From NCBI GenBank assembly GCA_963775635.1, contig CAVZJO010000014.1:102631-166630 (forward strand): a DNA stretch of 64,000 bases, read 5' to 3'. The position numbers were made by a program, and so were the translations under genes. Origin of the DNA: JALORV01 sp963775635 (GTDB taxonomy: Bacteria; Pseudomonadota; Gammaproteobacteria; Burkholderiales; Burkholderiaceae_F). The notes under the pieces were generated by a model. The model saw only the letters and a list, made by a program, of their open reading frames with translations, was not told the origin of the DNA and ran no database searches. How positions within the stretch are numbered: the stretch's first letter is position 1; each line of letters begins with the position of its first letter. This document shows positions 49,778 to 57,731 of the stretch, piece after piece.

Positions 49778-51466
49778 TCAGTCCCGTCCCGAGCGCCAGA
49801 TCGAGATGATGATCCAAACGCTGTTGACGAAAGCGAGCAGGTAGCCGATGAGTCCGAGCACCGTGAATATCGGCACGCCGAAGAGCTGCGGGCCGGAGGA
49901 GACGGTCATCACGATCGACGATCCGATGACAACCGACGCGGTCATGATGCCGATCGTGCTGCGGTCGATCGTGCTGTCCAGCCTGCGCCCGAAACTGTCG
50001 AGCCGCTTCAGGTCCAGATCGACACGCATGCGGCCACGACGCGCGTCCTTCAGCAATCGCCCGATATCGCGCGGCACCGAGCCGATCAGGCCAAGGAACT
50101 GACTCAAGCTTGCGCTGCCGCGGCGTCCGACCTCGGTCGGCGCGTAACGCGCCGCGAGCGCGCGTTCGAGAAACGGCTCGAGTCGGTCCGTGAGGCGGAA
50201 CTCCGGGTCGTACTTGCGGCCCAGCGCCTCGAGGCTGATCAAAGCCTTGAACAGCAGCGTGAGGTCGGTGGGCAGCACGATGCCGTGTTCGCGCACGATC
50301 GCCGTGATGCGCTCGATCAGCGCGCCAATGCGGAGGTCCTTCAACGGCAAGTCGGCGAAGCCGACGACGAGCTCATCGACATCGGCAGCGAGCCGTTCCT
50401 CGTCGACCGCGTCCTCGCCCGCCCAGTCGAGCAGCACTTCCAGCATTGGCTCGTTGTCACGGCGGGCGACTCCGGACAGCAGATCGATGATCTGGTGGCG
50501 TCGCGTCGACGACAGCCGTCCCGTCATGCCGAAGTCGATCATTGCGATCCGGTTGCCGGGCAGATAGATCACGTTGCCCGGGTGCGGATCGGCGTGAAAG
50601 AAGCCGTCCTCCAGCATCATCTTGAGCACCGCATCGACTCCACGCTGAGCGAGTTGCTTCGGATCGAGGCCGGCGCGTTCGATCGCCGCCACGTCTTCGC
50701 CGCAGATGCCGTCGATGTGTTCCTGGACGTTCATCAAACTGCTCGTCCACTGGGTGAACACGTGCGGGATCAGGATGTGGGGGTCGTCCCGGAAGTTGCG
50801 CGCAAAGCGCTCGATGTTGCGCGCCTCGGCGGCCAGGTCGAGCTCGCGCATCAACGAGCGGCGAAACTCCTCGACCACGCGCGTCGGCCGGTAACGGCGC
50901 GCCTCGGGCATCTCACTTTCGACAAACTGCGCGAGATACGAAAGCAGGCGTACATCGGTTTCGACCTTGGTTTCGATTCCCGGACGGCGGACCTTTAGCA
51001 CGACCGCGCGGCCATCGCGCAGGCAGGCTCGATGCACCTGCGCGATCGATGCGGAACCCGAAGGTTCGCGCTGCAGGTCGACAAACACTGCGGAGGGCGA
51101 GTCGCCGAGAGCATGCTCGATAACGGGCAGGATCTCGTCGAACGGCACCGGGGCGGCGTTGCTGCGCAACTGCGCGAGTTCTTCAGTCCACGCCGGCGGC
51201 AGCAGATCCTCGCGCAACGACAGCATCTGGCCGAGCTTGACGAAGGTGGGACCGAGTTCCTCGAACGCCAGGCGCAGCCGTTGCTGTGGCTCGAGCCGCG
51301 CGCTGCGTGACACCTCGCCCCAATGAAGCACGGCGCCGGCGCGCTCGAGGATCGACGCGACTCCGGCGCGCCGCACGAGGTCGCCGAGTCCGTGCCGAAT
51401 GAACACCCGGCTGATCTCCTGCAGGCGCGGCAGGTTGTGCACTGCACGGAGCGCCCGCTCGACCAC
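49778..51466 (-). CDS. ubiB: UbiB/ABC1-family atypical kinase
   Basis: 562 residues. The atypical kinase-like protein supports ubiquinone synthesis. The KxGQ motif (PTFVKLGQ), GSASIAQVH nucleotide loop, ADPHPGN catalytic loop and IDFGMTG metal-binding segment are present, with two C-terminal membrane helices (about 505-555). The start is GTG 51466, shortly after the stop of the upstream helical protein. Other ubi genes are not nearby, so a broader ABC1-family role remains possible. Confidence 0.87.
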   Translation of the reverse strand: MVERALRAVHNLPRLQEISRVFIRHGLGDLVRRAGVASILERAGAVLHWGEVSRSARLEPQQRLRLAFEELGPTFVKLGQMLSLREDLLPPAWTEELAQLRSNAAPVPFDEILPVIEHALGDSPSAVFVDLQREPSGSASIAQVHRACLRDGRAVVLKVRRPGIETKVETDVRLLSYLAQFVESEMPEARRYRPTRVVEEFRRSLMRELDLAAEARNIERFARNFRDDPHILIPHVFTQWTSSLMNVQEHIDGICGEDVAAIERAGLDPKQLAQRGVDAVLKMMLEDGFFHADPHPGNVIYLPGNRIAMIDFGMTGRLSSTRRHQIIDLLSGVARRDNEPMLEVLLDWAGEDAVDEERLAADVDELVVGFADLPLKDLRIGALIERITAIVREHGIVLPTDLTLLFKALISLEALGRKYDPEFRLTDRLEPFLERALAARYAPTEVGRRGSASLSQFLGLIGSVPRDIGRLLKDARRGRMRVDLDLKRLDSFGRRLDSTIDRSTIGIMTASVVIGSSIVMTVSSGPQLFGVPIFTVLGLIGYLLAFVNSVWIIISIWRSGRD

Positions 51467-51474
51467 CGGTGGAC

Positions 51475-52122
51475 CTATCTTTTCTTCTTCGACTCGGACT
51501 GCTGGCGCAGCGCGTCGGCGAACCCGGCCAGCAGTCCGCTCGTGAGCATCGTCATGTTCGCTCCGTATTCGCGTACTGCATTGATCCCCGGGGCGGCCTG
51601 TCCGCGGTACGCGCCGGTCATGCGGCTAGCAAACTCGCTCATCATTTGCGCGATGCGCACGCTGGCGTCGGCGCCGACACGCTGCGCGTGCAGGGTCAGG
51701 TCGACGAGCTCGCGGCGGATGTTGCCGGTGGTGGCGTCGGCGATATGGTTGGCCGTCGCGACGTAATCTTCTTGTAGCTTCTGCAAGGCCGCGAAGGCGT
51801 TCTTCAGATCGTTGTCGGAAAAGTCCTTGCCACGCGCTGCGAGCGCTTGCAAGGTCTCGTGCGCTGCCTGTGCCGAACTCTGCAGCGCTTGGTCGAGTCC
51901 GTTGATCGCAGCCGCGAACGCCTCGCGCGCCCGCGCATCGTCCAGCGGCGGCTTGAACACGGCGCCCCCGCTCATGGTCCGCACGACTTCCTTGACGCCT
52001 TCGGTGTTCAGCGGACCGCCGGCCAGCACCTGGGCGGTGAGTTCGCGCACGCGCTCCCGGATTGCCTGCTCTTCTGCATTCACGGAGGATGTGTTCCCCG
52101 CCGACGCTGACAGGTCGGTCAT
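51475..52122 (-). CDS. Phasin-like helical protein (DUF6781-like)
   Basis: 215 residues, nearly all helix, rich in Ala, Gln and charged residues, with a basic tail (QSESKKKR). RERVRELTAQVLAGGPLNTEGVKEVVR resembles the DUF6781 group often found beside ABC1 kinases, and the remainder looks phasin-like. ATG 52122 (MTDLSA) follows GGGAGA; the open frame upstream has no family sequence. It is co-directional with ubiB, 8 bases apart. The exact role is unknown. Confidence 0.65.
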   Translation of the reverse strand: MTDLSASAGNTSSVNAEEQAIRERVRELTAQVLAGGPLNTEGVKEVVRTMSGGAVFKPPLDDARAREAFAAAINGLDQALQSSAQAAHETLQALAARGKDFSDNDLKNAFAALQKLQEDYVATANHIADATTGNIRRELVDLTLHAQRVGADASVRIAQMMSEFASRMTGAYRGQAAPGINAVREYGANMTMLTSGLLAGFADALRQQSESKKKR

Positions 52123-52277
52123 CTCGCGTCTCCCGTGGTTCGATGCGGGGGTCAGGATAGACCGAATCGCCGACGGCTGGCCAGAGTCAGGCGCTTGTTC
52201 GGCCTCGCCTACCGCCCGAACACCGCGGGTGGAAACGCTGGTGACCTCCGAGTTGAGCCTTCTGCCCCTGTCCGCCT

Positions 52278-52601
52278 TCACTTGAACAACGGTCTGAGGT
52301 CTTCCAGCTTGTCGAACAGGTGCCAAATGTAATTGCTCGTTCCGTTGACGCGGTGGGGATGCAGGTCGGCGAGCTGGGGATCATTGCAGTAGTTGTCAAA
52401 TGCTTCCTTTGATGCCCACTCAACGAGGATCAGGACCGAGCGCGGGTCGATGCCGCCGGTGGCTGCCTCTCGAAACTTTCCCAGAGCTACGACACGACCG
52501 CCGTGAGCCGCCACTTCCTTGGCCGATCTCTTCGAGTAGGCCAGGTATTCGTCCTTGTTGGTGACGTTGAAGAGGTTGAGCGCGTAGATGGGTTGAGACA
52601 T
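52278..52601 (-). CDS. DUF1330 domain protein
   Basis: 107 residues with a ferredoxin-like dimeric alpha-beta barrel fold typical of DUF1330/ABM monooxygenase-like proteins (YALNLFNVTNKDEYLAYS, ILVEWASKEAFDNYCNDPQ). ATG 52601 is preferred; the frame is open ten codons further. The function of the family is not defined. It stands alone after an unusual row of hairpins. Confidence 0.75.
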   Translation of the reverse strand: MSQPIYALNLFNVTNKDEYLAYSKRSAKEVAAHGGRVVALGKFREAATGGIDPRSVLILVEWASKEAFDNYCNDPQLADLHPHRVNGTSNYIWHLFDKLEDLRPLFK

Positions 52602-52699
52602 CGGCAGTTCTCCAACTTGGCGGGATTGCAACTCCGCCTGTGACGGTCACGCAACAAGGGGGCTGGACGTTCGCACCACTTTATTGGACAGTCTGCGCA

Positions 52700-52789
52700 G
52701 GTCGGGTTTTCCCGACCGCTGGCGGCGCGAGTCGCCAGGCAGGAAGCGGGAGGCGAGCGCAGCCGCTTGGCCGGGCGGCTGCGCTCGCC
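52700..52789. repeat. Three consecutive hairpins between aqpZ and the DUF1330 gene
   Basis: GGTCGGG-TTTT-CCCGACC (52700-52717), CTGGCG/CGCCAG (52719-52738) and a perfect 15-bp stem at 52752-52766 paired with 52775-52789 follow one another. The last lies 36 bases past the aqpZ stop and could end aqpZ transcription. 52602-52825 contains no gene I can support. Confidence 0.55.
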
Positions 52790-52825
52790 CACCCCGTGCG
52801 CATCGATCGGTGCTTTCGTTCCCGG

Positions 52826-53536
52826 CTAAGGCGTAGCCCGCGGCTCATTGGCGATCACGCGGTAGGTCAGCCCAGCCAGCGCAGCCCCGATCAGCGGCGC
52901 CACCCAGAACAGCCACAGCTGCTGCAGCGCCCAACCACCGACGATCAGTGCCGGACCCGTGCTGCGCGCCGGATTGACCGACGTGTTGGTCACCGGAATG
53001 CTGATCAGGTGGATCAGCGTCAGTGCCAGGCCGATGGCCAGCGGCGCGAATCCTTTCGGCGCACGCGCATCGGTAACGCCGAGGATCACGATCAGGAACA
53101 TGAAGGTCATGACGACTTCGGTGACGAAGCCGGCGCCCAGCGAGTACTTGCCGGGCGAATGGTCGCCATAGCCGTTTGCGGCCAACCCGCTCGCCGCTAG
53201 ATCGAAGCCCGGTTTACCGCTCGCGATGAAGTACAGCACTGCCGCCGCGACGATCGCGCCGGCGACCTGCGCGACGACGTACGGCACGAACTCCTTCGCG
53301 CTGAAGCGCCCGCCGACCAGCAGGCCGAGCGACACCGCCGGATTGAAATGCCCGCCGGACACGTGGCCGACCGCGTAGGCCATCGTCAGTACCGTCAGGC
53401 CAAATGCCAGCGAGACGCCCAGCAGACCGATGCCGACCTGCGGGAACGCCGCCGCCAGCACCGCGCTGCCGCAGCCACCGAGCACCAGCCAGAACGTGCC
53501 GACGAATTCCGCCGCGAGCTTGTTGCCGAGTTTCAT
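52826..53536 (-). CDS. aqpZ: Aquaporin Z
   Basis: Water channel of 236 residues with six membrane helices and both pore motifs, NPA in HFNPAVSLG and NPAR in VNPARSTGPA. The ar/R filter arginine follows the second NPA. The AEFVGTFWLVLGGCGSAVLAA opening is characteristic of AqpZ. It is divergent from the RuBisCO-like gene across 143 bases. Confidence 0.93.
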   Translation of the reverse strand: MKLGNKLAAEFVGTFWLVLGGCGSAVLAAAFPQVGIGLLGVSLAFGLTVLTMAYAVGHVSGGHFNPAVSLGLLVGGRFSAKEFVPYVVAQVAGAIVAAAVLYFIASGKPGFDLAASGLAANGYGDHSPGKYSLGAGFVTEVVMTFMFLIVILGVTDARAPKGFAPLAIGLALTLIHLISIPVTNTSVNPARSTGPALIVGGWALQQLWLFWVAPLIGAALAGLTYRVIANEPRATP

Positions 53537-53679
53537 CAGTCCTCCGTAAGAGTCAAATGATCGGTATCGACACCGCTGCGCCCGTCTTGCGCGTGTCGAG
53601 CGGAGCGTTCACGACATCTTACTTTTGTCGGGACCGGACTCGCCAGCGGCGTTGATGAGGTCGTTTGTAGAATGCCGAA

Positions 53680-54792
53680 ATGAACACCGATGCGGTCCGT
53701 GCGGTTTATCGGTTGTCCGTGGGTGGACCCGCTGCTGCAAGGCGCGCCGAGACGCTCGCACTCGAGCAAAGCGTCGAGATGCCCGCCGAGGCGATTGCGG
53801 ACCCGCGTGTGCTGCGGGAAGTGGTGGCGCGGGTCGAGCGCCTCGAGGCGCAGGCCGACGGGACGACGCTCGCCCATCTGGTGCTGAGTGCCGAGACGCT
53901 GGGAGACGACGCCGGCCAGCTGATGAACATGCTGTTCGGCAACAGTTCGCTGCTCGACGACGTGCAGGTCGTGGCCGTCGAGCTGCCGGAAACGCTGGCC
54001 GTGCATTTTGGCGGGCCGCAACTGGGCATCGACGGGGTGCGCAGCCTCAGTGGCGTTCAGGGTCGCGCGCTGAGTTGTACTGCACTCAAGCCGGTCGGAT
54101 CGTCGCTCGACGACCTCACGCGCATGACGCGCGTCTTCGCTGACGCGGGCATCGACGTCATCAAGGACGACCACGGTTGGGGCGCACGCGGCAGCGCTCC
54201 GTTCGTCGACCGAGTCGTGGCGTGCCAGCGCGAAGTCGATCGCGCCAATCGCGGTCGTCAGACCCGCACGCTGTATGCGCCGGCATTGTCGGGCAGCCTC
54301 GACGAGATGCGCGAGCAATTGCGTTTCGCGCGGTCGCAGGGTGTCGATTCGGTTTTGATCGCACCGATGATCGCCGGCGTGTCGAACTTCAACCGGCTGC
54401 GACGGGAGTTTCCGTCGACCGCATTCTTGGCTCACCCCGCGATGGCCGGCAATCAGTTCGCTCCCGCTGCGCTGCTGGGCACGCTGTTCCGCGCATTCGG
54501 GGCCGATGCGGTGATCTTCCCCAACTACGGCGGTCGCTTCAGCTACTCGCGCAGCGTCTGCGCCGCGATCGCCTCGAACCTGCGCGTTGCGCGACCCGGC
54601 GTCTCCGCGGCGTTGCCGGTACCGGCGGGCGGCATGCCGGTCGAGCGTGTCGCGGAGCTGGTTGCGAGCTACGGGCACGACACCATGCTGCTGATCGGCG
54701 GGTCGCTGCTGATGGCCCGCGATGCGCTGGCCGCGCGCAGCCGCTCGTTCGTCGAGGCGGTGGCGGCAGCGAGCAGCGGAGTGACGGCGTGA
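53680..54792 (+). CDS. RuBisCO-like protein (form IV)
   Basis: 370 residues of the RuBisCO large-subunit fold. The KP loop is ALKPVG with Lys137. The carbamylation-site motif reads IKDDHG, so Lys162 and Asp164 are kept, but the metal ligand Glu204 of true RuBisCO is His165 here. Loop 6 reads NYGGRFSY in place of the GKLEG type. It therefore cannot fix CO2 and should be an enolase or isomerase on a phosphosugar. It is translationally fused by a GTGA overlap to a cupin gene. That pairing is known from Rhodospirillum rubrum, where the two act in methylthioadenosine salvage. A role in another sugar-acid pathway is possible. Confidence 0.88.
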   Translation: MNTDAVRAVYRLSVGGPAAARRAETLALEQSVEMPAEAIADPRVLREVVARVERLEAQADGTTLAHLVLSAETLGDDAGQLMNMLFGNSSLLDDVQVVAVELPETLAVHFGGPQLGIDGVRSLSGVQGRALSCTALKPVGSSLDDLTRMTRVFADAGIDVIKDDHGWGARGSAPFVDRVVACQREVDRANRGRQTRTLYAPALSGSLDEMREQLRFARSQGVDSVLIAPMIAGVSNFNRLRREFPSTAFLAHPAMAGNQFAPAALLGTLFRAFGADAVIFPNYGGRFSYSRSVCAAIASNLRVARPGVSAALPVPAGGMPVERVAELVASYGHDTMLLIGGSLLMARDALAARSRSFVEAVAAASSGVTA

Positions 54793-55223
54793 GCTCCATT
54801 CGCCGCTTCGCGCCGGATGAGCGCGGCGACTACCGGTGGGAGTCGGTCGATCGCCTGCAGTACAAGGACGAGAGCACGGCGCCTTTCAAGGATGTGACGC
54901 GCCAGGTGCTGTTTGCACAGCCCGATCAGGCGACGGAGCTGCGTTACTTCGAGGTGGCGCCCGGCGGGCATTCGACGCTCGAACGCCATCGGCACACGCA
55001 TGCGGTGCTGATCCTCCGCGGACACGGCACCGTGCGGATCGGAGAGGCGACACATGCGGTGGCCGAGCGCGATCTGGTGACGATCGACCCGCTGGTGTGG
55101 CATCAGTTTCATGCGGCGACCGGCAGCGCGCTCGGATTCCTCTGCATGGTGGCGAAGGAACGTGACCGGCCACAGCTGCCACAGACCGGCGATTCGTCAC
55201 TTCCCGACGAAGTCGGGGACTAG
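54789..55223 (+). CDS. Cupin, possible methylthioxylulose-phosphate methylsulfurylase
   Basis: 144-residue single-domain cupin. Metal ligands appear in ERHRHTH (about 60-66) and WHQFH (about 102-106); the usual cupin-1 glutamate is absent. The segments FKDVTRQVLF, ELRYFEVAPGGHSTLERH and RDRPQLP recall the R. rubrum cupin that acts after the RuBisCO-like isomerase and splits methanethiol from the C5 sugar. GTG 54789 overlaps the stop of the RuBisCO-like gene, supporting a joint job. The enzyme name is inference from context. Confidence 0.75.
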   Translation: MSSIRRFAPDERGDYRWESVDRLQYKDESTAPFKDVTRQVLFAQPDQATELRYFEVAPGGHSTLERHRHTHAVLILRGHGTVRIGEATHAVAERDLVTIDPLVWHQFHAATGSALGFLCMVAKERDRPQLPQTGDSSLPDEVGD

Positions 55224-55245
55224 TTCACGCGCGAGGAGCTCTGAC

Positions 55246-56002
55246 TCAGCGACGCTGGAATACCAGGTCCCACACGCCGTGGCCGAGGCGCTTCCCGCGC
55301 GCGTGGAATTTGGTCGTCGGCCGCTCGGTGACTGGATTGCGCGGCGCTGGCGCGTACGCCTCGTGCATGTTCACGAGCTGCGGTTCGCTGACAAGCACCT
55401 CCAGCATCTGCTCTGCGTAGTGCTGCCAGTCGGTGGCGCAATGCAGGTAGCCGCCGGACGCGATGCGACTCGCCAGAAGCGCGACGAACGGCTGGGCGAT
55501 CAGCCGGCGCTTGTGATGCCGCGCCTTCGGCCACGGATCGGGAAAGTAGACGTGGACGCCGGCCAGCGAGGCCGGCGTGAGCATGTCGCGCACCACTTCG
55601 ACGGCGTCGTGCTGCACGATGCGGACATTGAGTCAGGCCGAGTGTATCGATCTGTTGCGCGAGCGCGCCGATGCCGGACGCGAACACCTCGATGCCGAGG
55701 AAGTTCACTTCGGGATGCGACTCGGCGATCTCCGCCGTCGTCTCGCCCATGCCGAAACCGATTTCGAGCACGGTGGGCGCGGTTCGGCCGAACGCCGCCG
55801 CGAGGTCGAGCGCAGCGCGTGCATAGGCGATTGCGATGCGTGGAAACACCTCATCGTACGCACGCTTCTGCGCCTGCGTGGTGTGGCCGCGCCGCAGCAC
55901 GTAGCTGCGAACGTGGCGATGGTGCAGCTCGGCCGCCGTGTCGTCGTCGGCGGTTTCAGGTGCAGTGTGCGGCGGACGCAGCAGTCGAGTGGGGATCGAC
56001 AT
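55246..56002 (-). CDS. trmB: TrmB tRNA (guanine-N7-)-methyltransferase, apparent frameshift
   Basis: Methylates G46 in tRNA variable loops. The first part, from ATG 56002, has the SAM motif EIGFGMGETT and the family strand NFLGIEVF. Near 55632 the frame changes, and the C-terminal half (VYFPDPWPKARHHKRRL, and TTKFHARGKRLGHGVWDLVF) continues to 55246. Total length is about 252 residues, normal. One surplus base explains the break. It follows thiG on the same strand. Confidence 0.88.
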
Positions 56003-56049
56003 GCACTACGGGCGAGTGAAGAGGCGGCCTCACATCGCGTCCGCGGCAG

Positions 56050-56853
56050 TCAGCGGGACGCCGCGGGCGCGATGACTCCGCTGGTCGGCGACGACGGCGA
56101 GGCACTGTAGAGCCGGCGGGGCATTCGCCCCGCGCGATAGGCATCTCGTCCGGCCTCGACCGCTTTTTTCATCGCGCCGGCCATCAGCACCGGGTCGCGC
56201 GCCTGGGCGACCGCCGTGTTCATCAGCACGCCGGCGCAACCGAGTTCCATCGCGATCGCGGCGTCGCTCGCTGTGCCGACGCCAGCGTCGACAATGACCG
56301 GCACGCTGGCGCGTTCGAGAATCAACTGGATATTCCACGGATTCAGCACGCCCATGCCGGAGCCGATCAGCGAGGCGAGCGGCATCACCGCCACACAGCC
56401 GATCGCTTCAAGCGCGAGTGCCTGGATCGGGTCGTCGCTGCAGTAGACCATCACTTCGAAGCCGTCCTTGACCAGCGTCTCGGCCGCCTTCAGCGTCTCC
56501 GGCATGTTCGGGTAGAGCGACTGCGGGTCGCCCAGGACCTCGAGCTTGGTCAGTGCGTGCCCGTCGAGCAGTTCGCGCGCCAGTCGCAGCGTGCGGACCG
56601 CATCGTCGGCCGAGTAGCACCCGGCGCTATTGGGCAGCAGCGTGTACTTGGAGGGTGGAATCACATCGAGCAGATTCGGTTCGCCCGGTGTCTGGCCGAT
56701 GTTGGTGCGGCGTATCGCAACGGTGACGATCTCGGCACCGCTCGCCTCGACGGCAGCGCGCGTCTGGTCGAGGTCCCGGTACTTGCCGGTGCCGATCAGC
56801 AGCCGCGAGTGGAACTCTCGCCGCCCAACGCGCAGTACGTCGTCCGCACTCAT
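56050..56853 (-). CDS. thiG: ThiG thiazole synthase
   Basis: 267-residue TIM-barrel enzyme that builds the thiazole phosphate of thiamine from 1-deoxyxylulose 5-phosphate, dehydroglycine and ThiS-thiocarboxylate. Segments SRLLIGTGKY, TNIGQTPGEPNLLDVIPP, TKLEVLGD (with the Schiff-base lysine) and VDAGVGTASDAAIAMELG are diagnostic. ATG 56853 overlaps the osmC stop by four bases. Confidence 0.95.
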   Translation of the reverse strand: MSADDVLRVGRREFHSRLLIGTGKYRDLDQTRAAVEASGAEIVTVAIRRTNIGQTPGEPNLLDVIPPSKYTLLPNSAGCYSADDAVRTLRLARELLDGHALTKLEVLGDPQSLYPNMPETLKAAETLVKDGFEVMVYCSDDPIQALALEAIGCVAVMPLASLIGSGMGVLNPWNIQLILERASVPVIVDAGVGTASDAAIAMELGCAGVLMNTAVAQARDPVLMAGAMKKAVEAGRDAYRAGRMPRRLYSASPSSPTSGVIAPAASR

Positions 56854-57314
56854 GCACTCACCGTCGGTTGCACCTTCACCTCGAAGTTCACCGAATTCGA
56901 CATGAAGCAGTGGGCATGCGCCTTGGCATGCAGATCGCGCGCTTGCTCGAGCTTAATCTCATCCGCGATGCGCACCTGCGGCCACAACACCACCTCGACC
57001 ATGCGCATCTTGCCGTCTTTGAACGCCAAAGTTCCGGTGGCGTTGTCGCTGTATTCGAGCACGCGGATGTTGGCGCGTTCGCAAACCGCCAGGTAAGTCA
57101 GGTGGTGGCACGACATCAGCGAGGCGACCATCAGCGTTTCCGGATTGTGGCGGGTCTCGTCACCCTTGAAGGCCGCAGGCGACGAGCCTTCGATCACCGG
57201 CTTGTCGCCGAAACGGATGACGTAGGCACGCGCCAACTTCAGCTTGCCGTGCTCGTCCTCCCGGCAGCCGCCGCTCCAGCGCAACGTCCCCTCGAATGTA
57301 TGCTTTCTTTCCAC
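56850..57314 (-). CDS. OsmC/Ohr-family protein inside the thiazole operon
   Basis: 154 residues of the OsmC fold, a thiol peroxidase family. The two redox cysteines are in MSCHHLTYL and AHCFMSNSV. GTG 57314 begins directly after the thiS stop with GGAGG upstream, and its end overlaps thiG. It is thus embedded between two genes that normally adjoin. It could protect the sulfur-transfer step from oxidants, but this is inferred from position only. Confidence 0.87.
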   Translation of the reverse strand: MERKHTFEGTLRWSGGCREDEHGKLKLARAYVIRFGDKPVIEGSSPAAFKGDETRHNPETLMVASLMSCHHLTYLAVCERANIRVLEYSDNATGTLAFKDGKMRMVEVVLWPQVRIADEIKLEQARDLHAKAHAHCFMSNSVNFEVKVQPTVSA

Positions 57315-57515
57315 TCAGCCTCCCCCGACGGCCACCACAACCTCGATGCGGTCGCCGTCTGCAAGCCGCGTATCCGCATGCCGGCTGCGCGGCACGATCT
57401 CGCCATTGCGCTCGACGGCCACGCGCCTGCCTCCACGGCCGAGGGCCGCCAGCAGTTCGGCCACCGTGGCGTCATCGGGCAGCCTGCGCGGCTCGCCATT
57501 CACACTGACTTGCAT
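57315..57515 (-). CDS. thiS: ThiS sulfur carrier protein
   Basis: 66-residue ubiquitin-like carrier whose C-terminal Gly-Gly is thiocarboxylated and donates sulfur to ThiG. It starts MQVSVNGEPR and ends AVGGG. ATG 57515 is preferred over a frame open 14 codons upstream toward the divergent tRNA. No THI box is visible before it. Confidence 0.92.
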   Translation of the reverse strand: MQVSVNGEPRRLPDDATVAELLAALGRGGRRVAVERNGEIVPRSRHADTRLADGDRIEVVVAVGGG

Positions 57516-57558
57516 TGGTCGACGTCGAATCAATCGGGCGGATAGAATTCTACGCACT

Positions 57559-57632
57559 GCGGGTGTAGTTCAATGGCAGAACGGCAGCTTCCCAAGCTGC
57601 ATACGAGGGTTCGATTCCCTTCACCCGCTCCA
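57559..57632 (+). tRNA. tRNA-Gly (anticodon CCC)
   Basis: Cloverleaf of 74 bases. The 7-bp acceptor stem is GCGGGTG/CACCCGC, the anticodon stem GCAGC/GCTGC has loop TTCCCAA (CCC at 57591-57593), the T-loop is GGTTCGATTCC, and CCA is encoded. It lies between divergent thiS and the kup-like gene. Confidence 0.96.
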
Positions 57633-57731
57633 GCCATCTCCCTCCGAGGCCGGGTTGACCCGGCTACGATGCGCGGCGCAAGTTCGCGTAAGTGATCGCC
57701 GCGCATCGTGCGCCGCGCCATCAGGCAGGGC

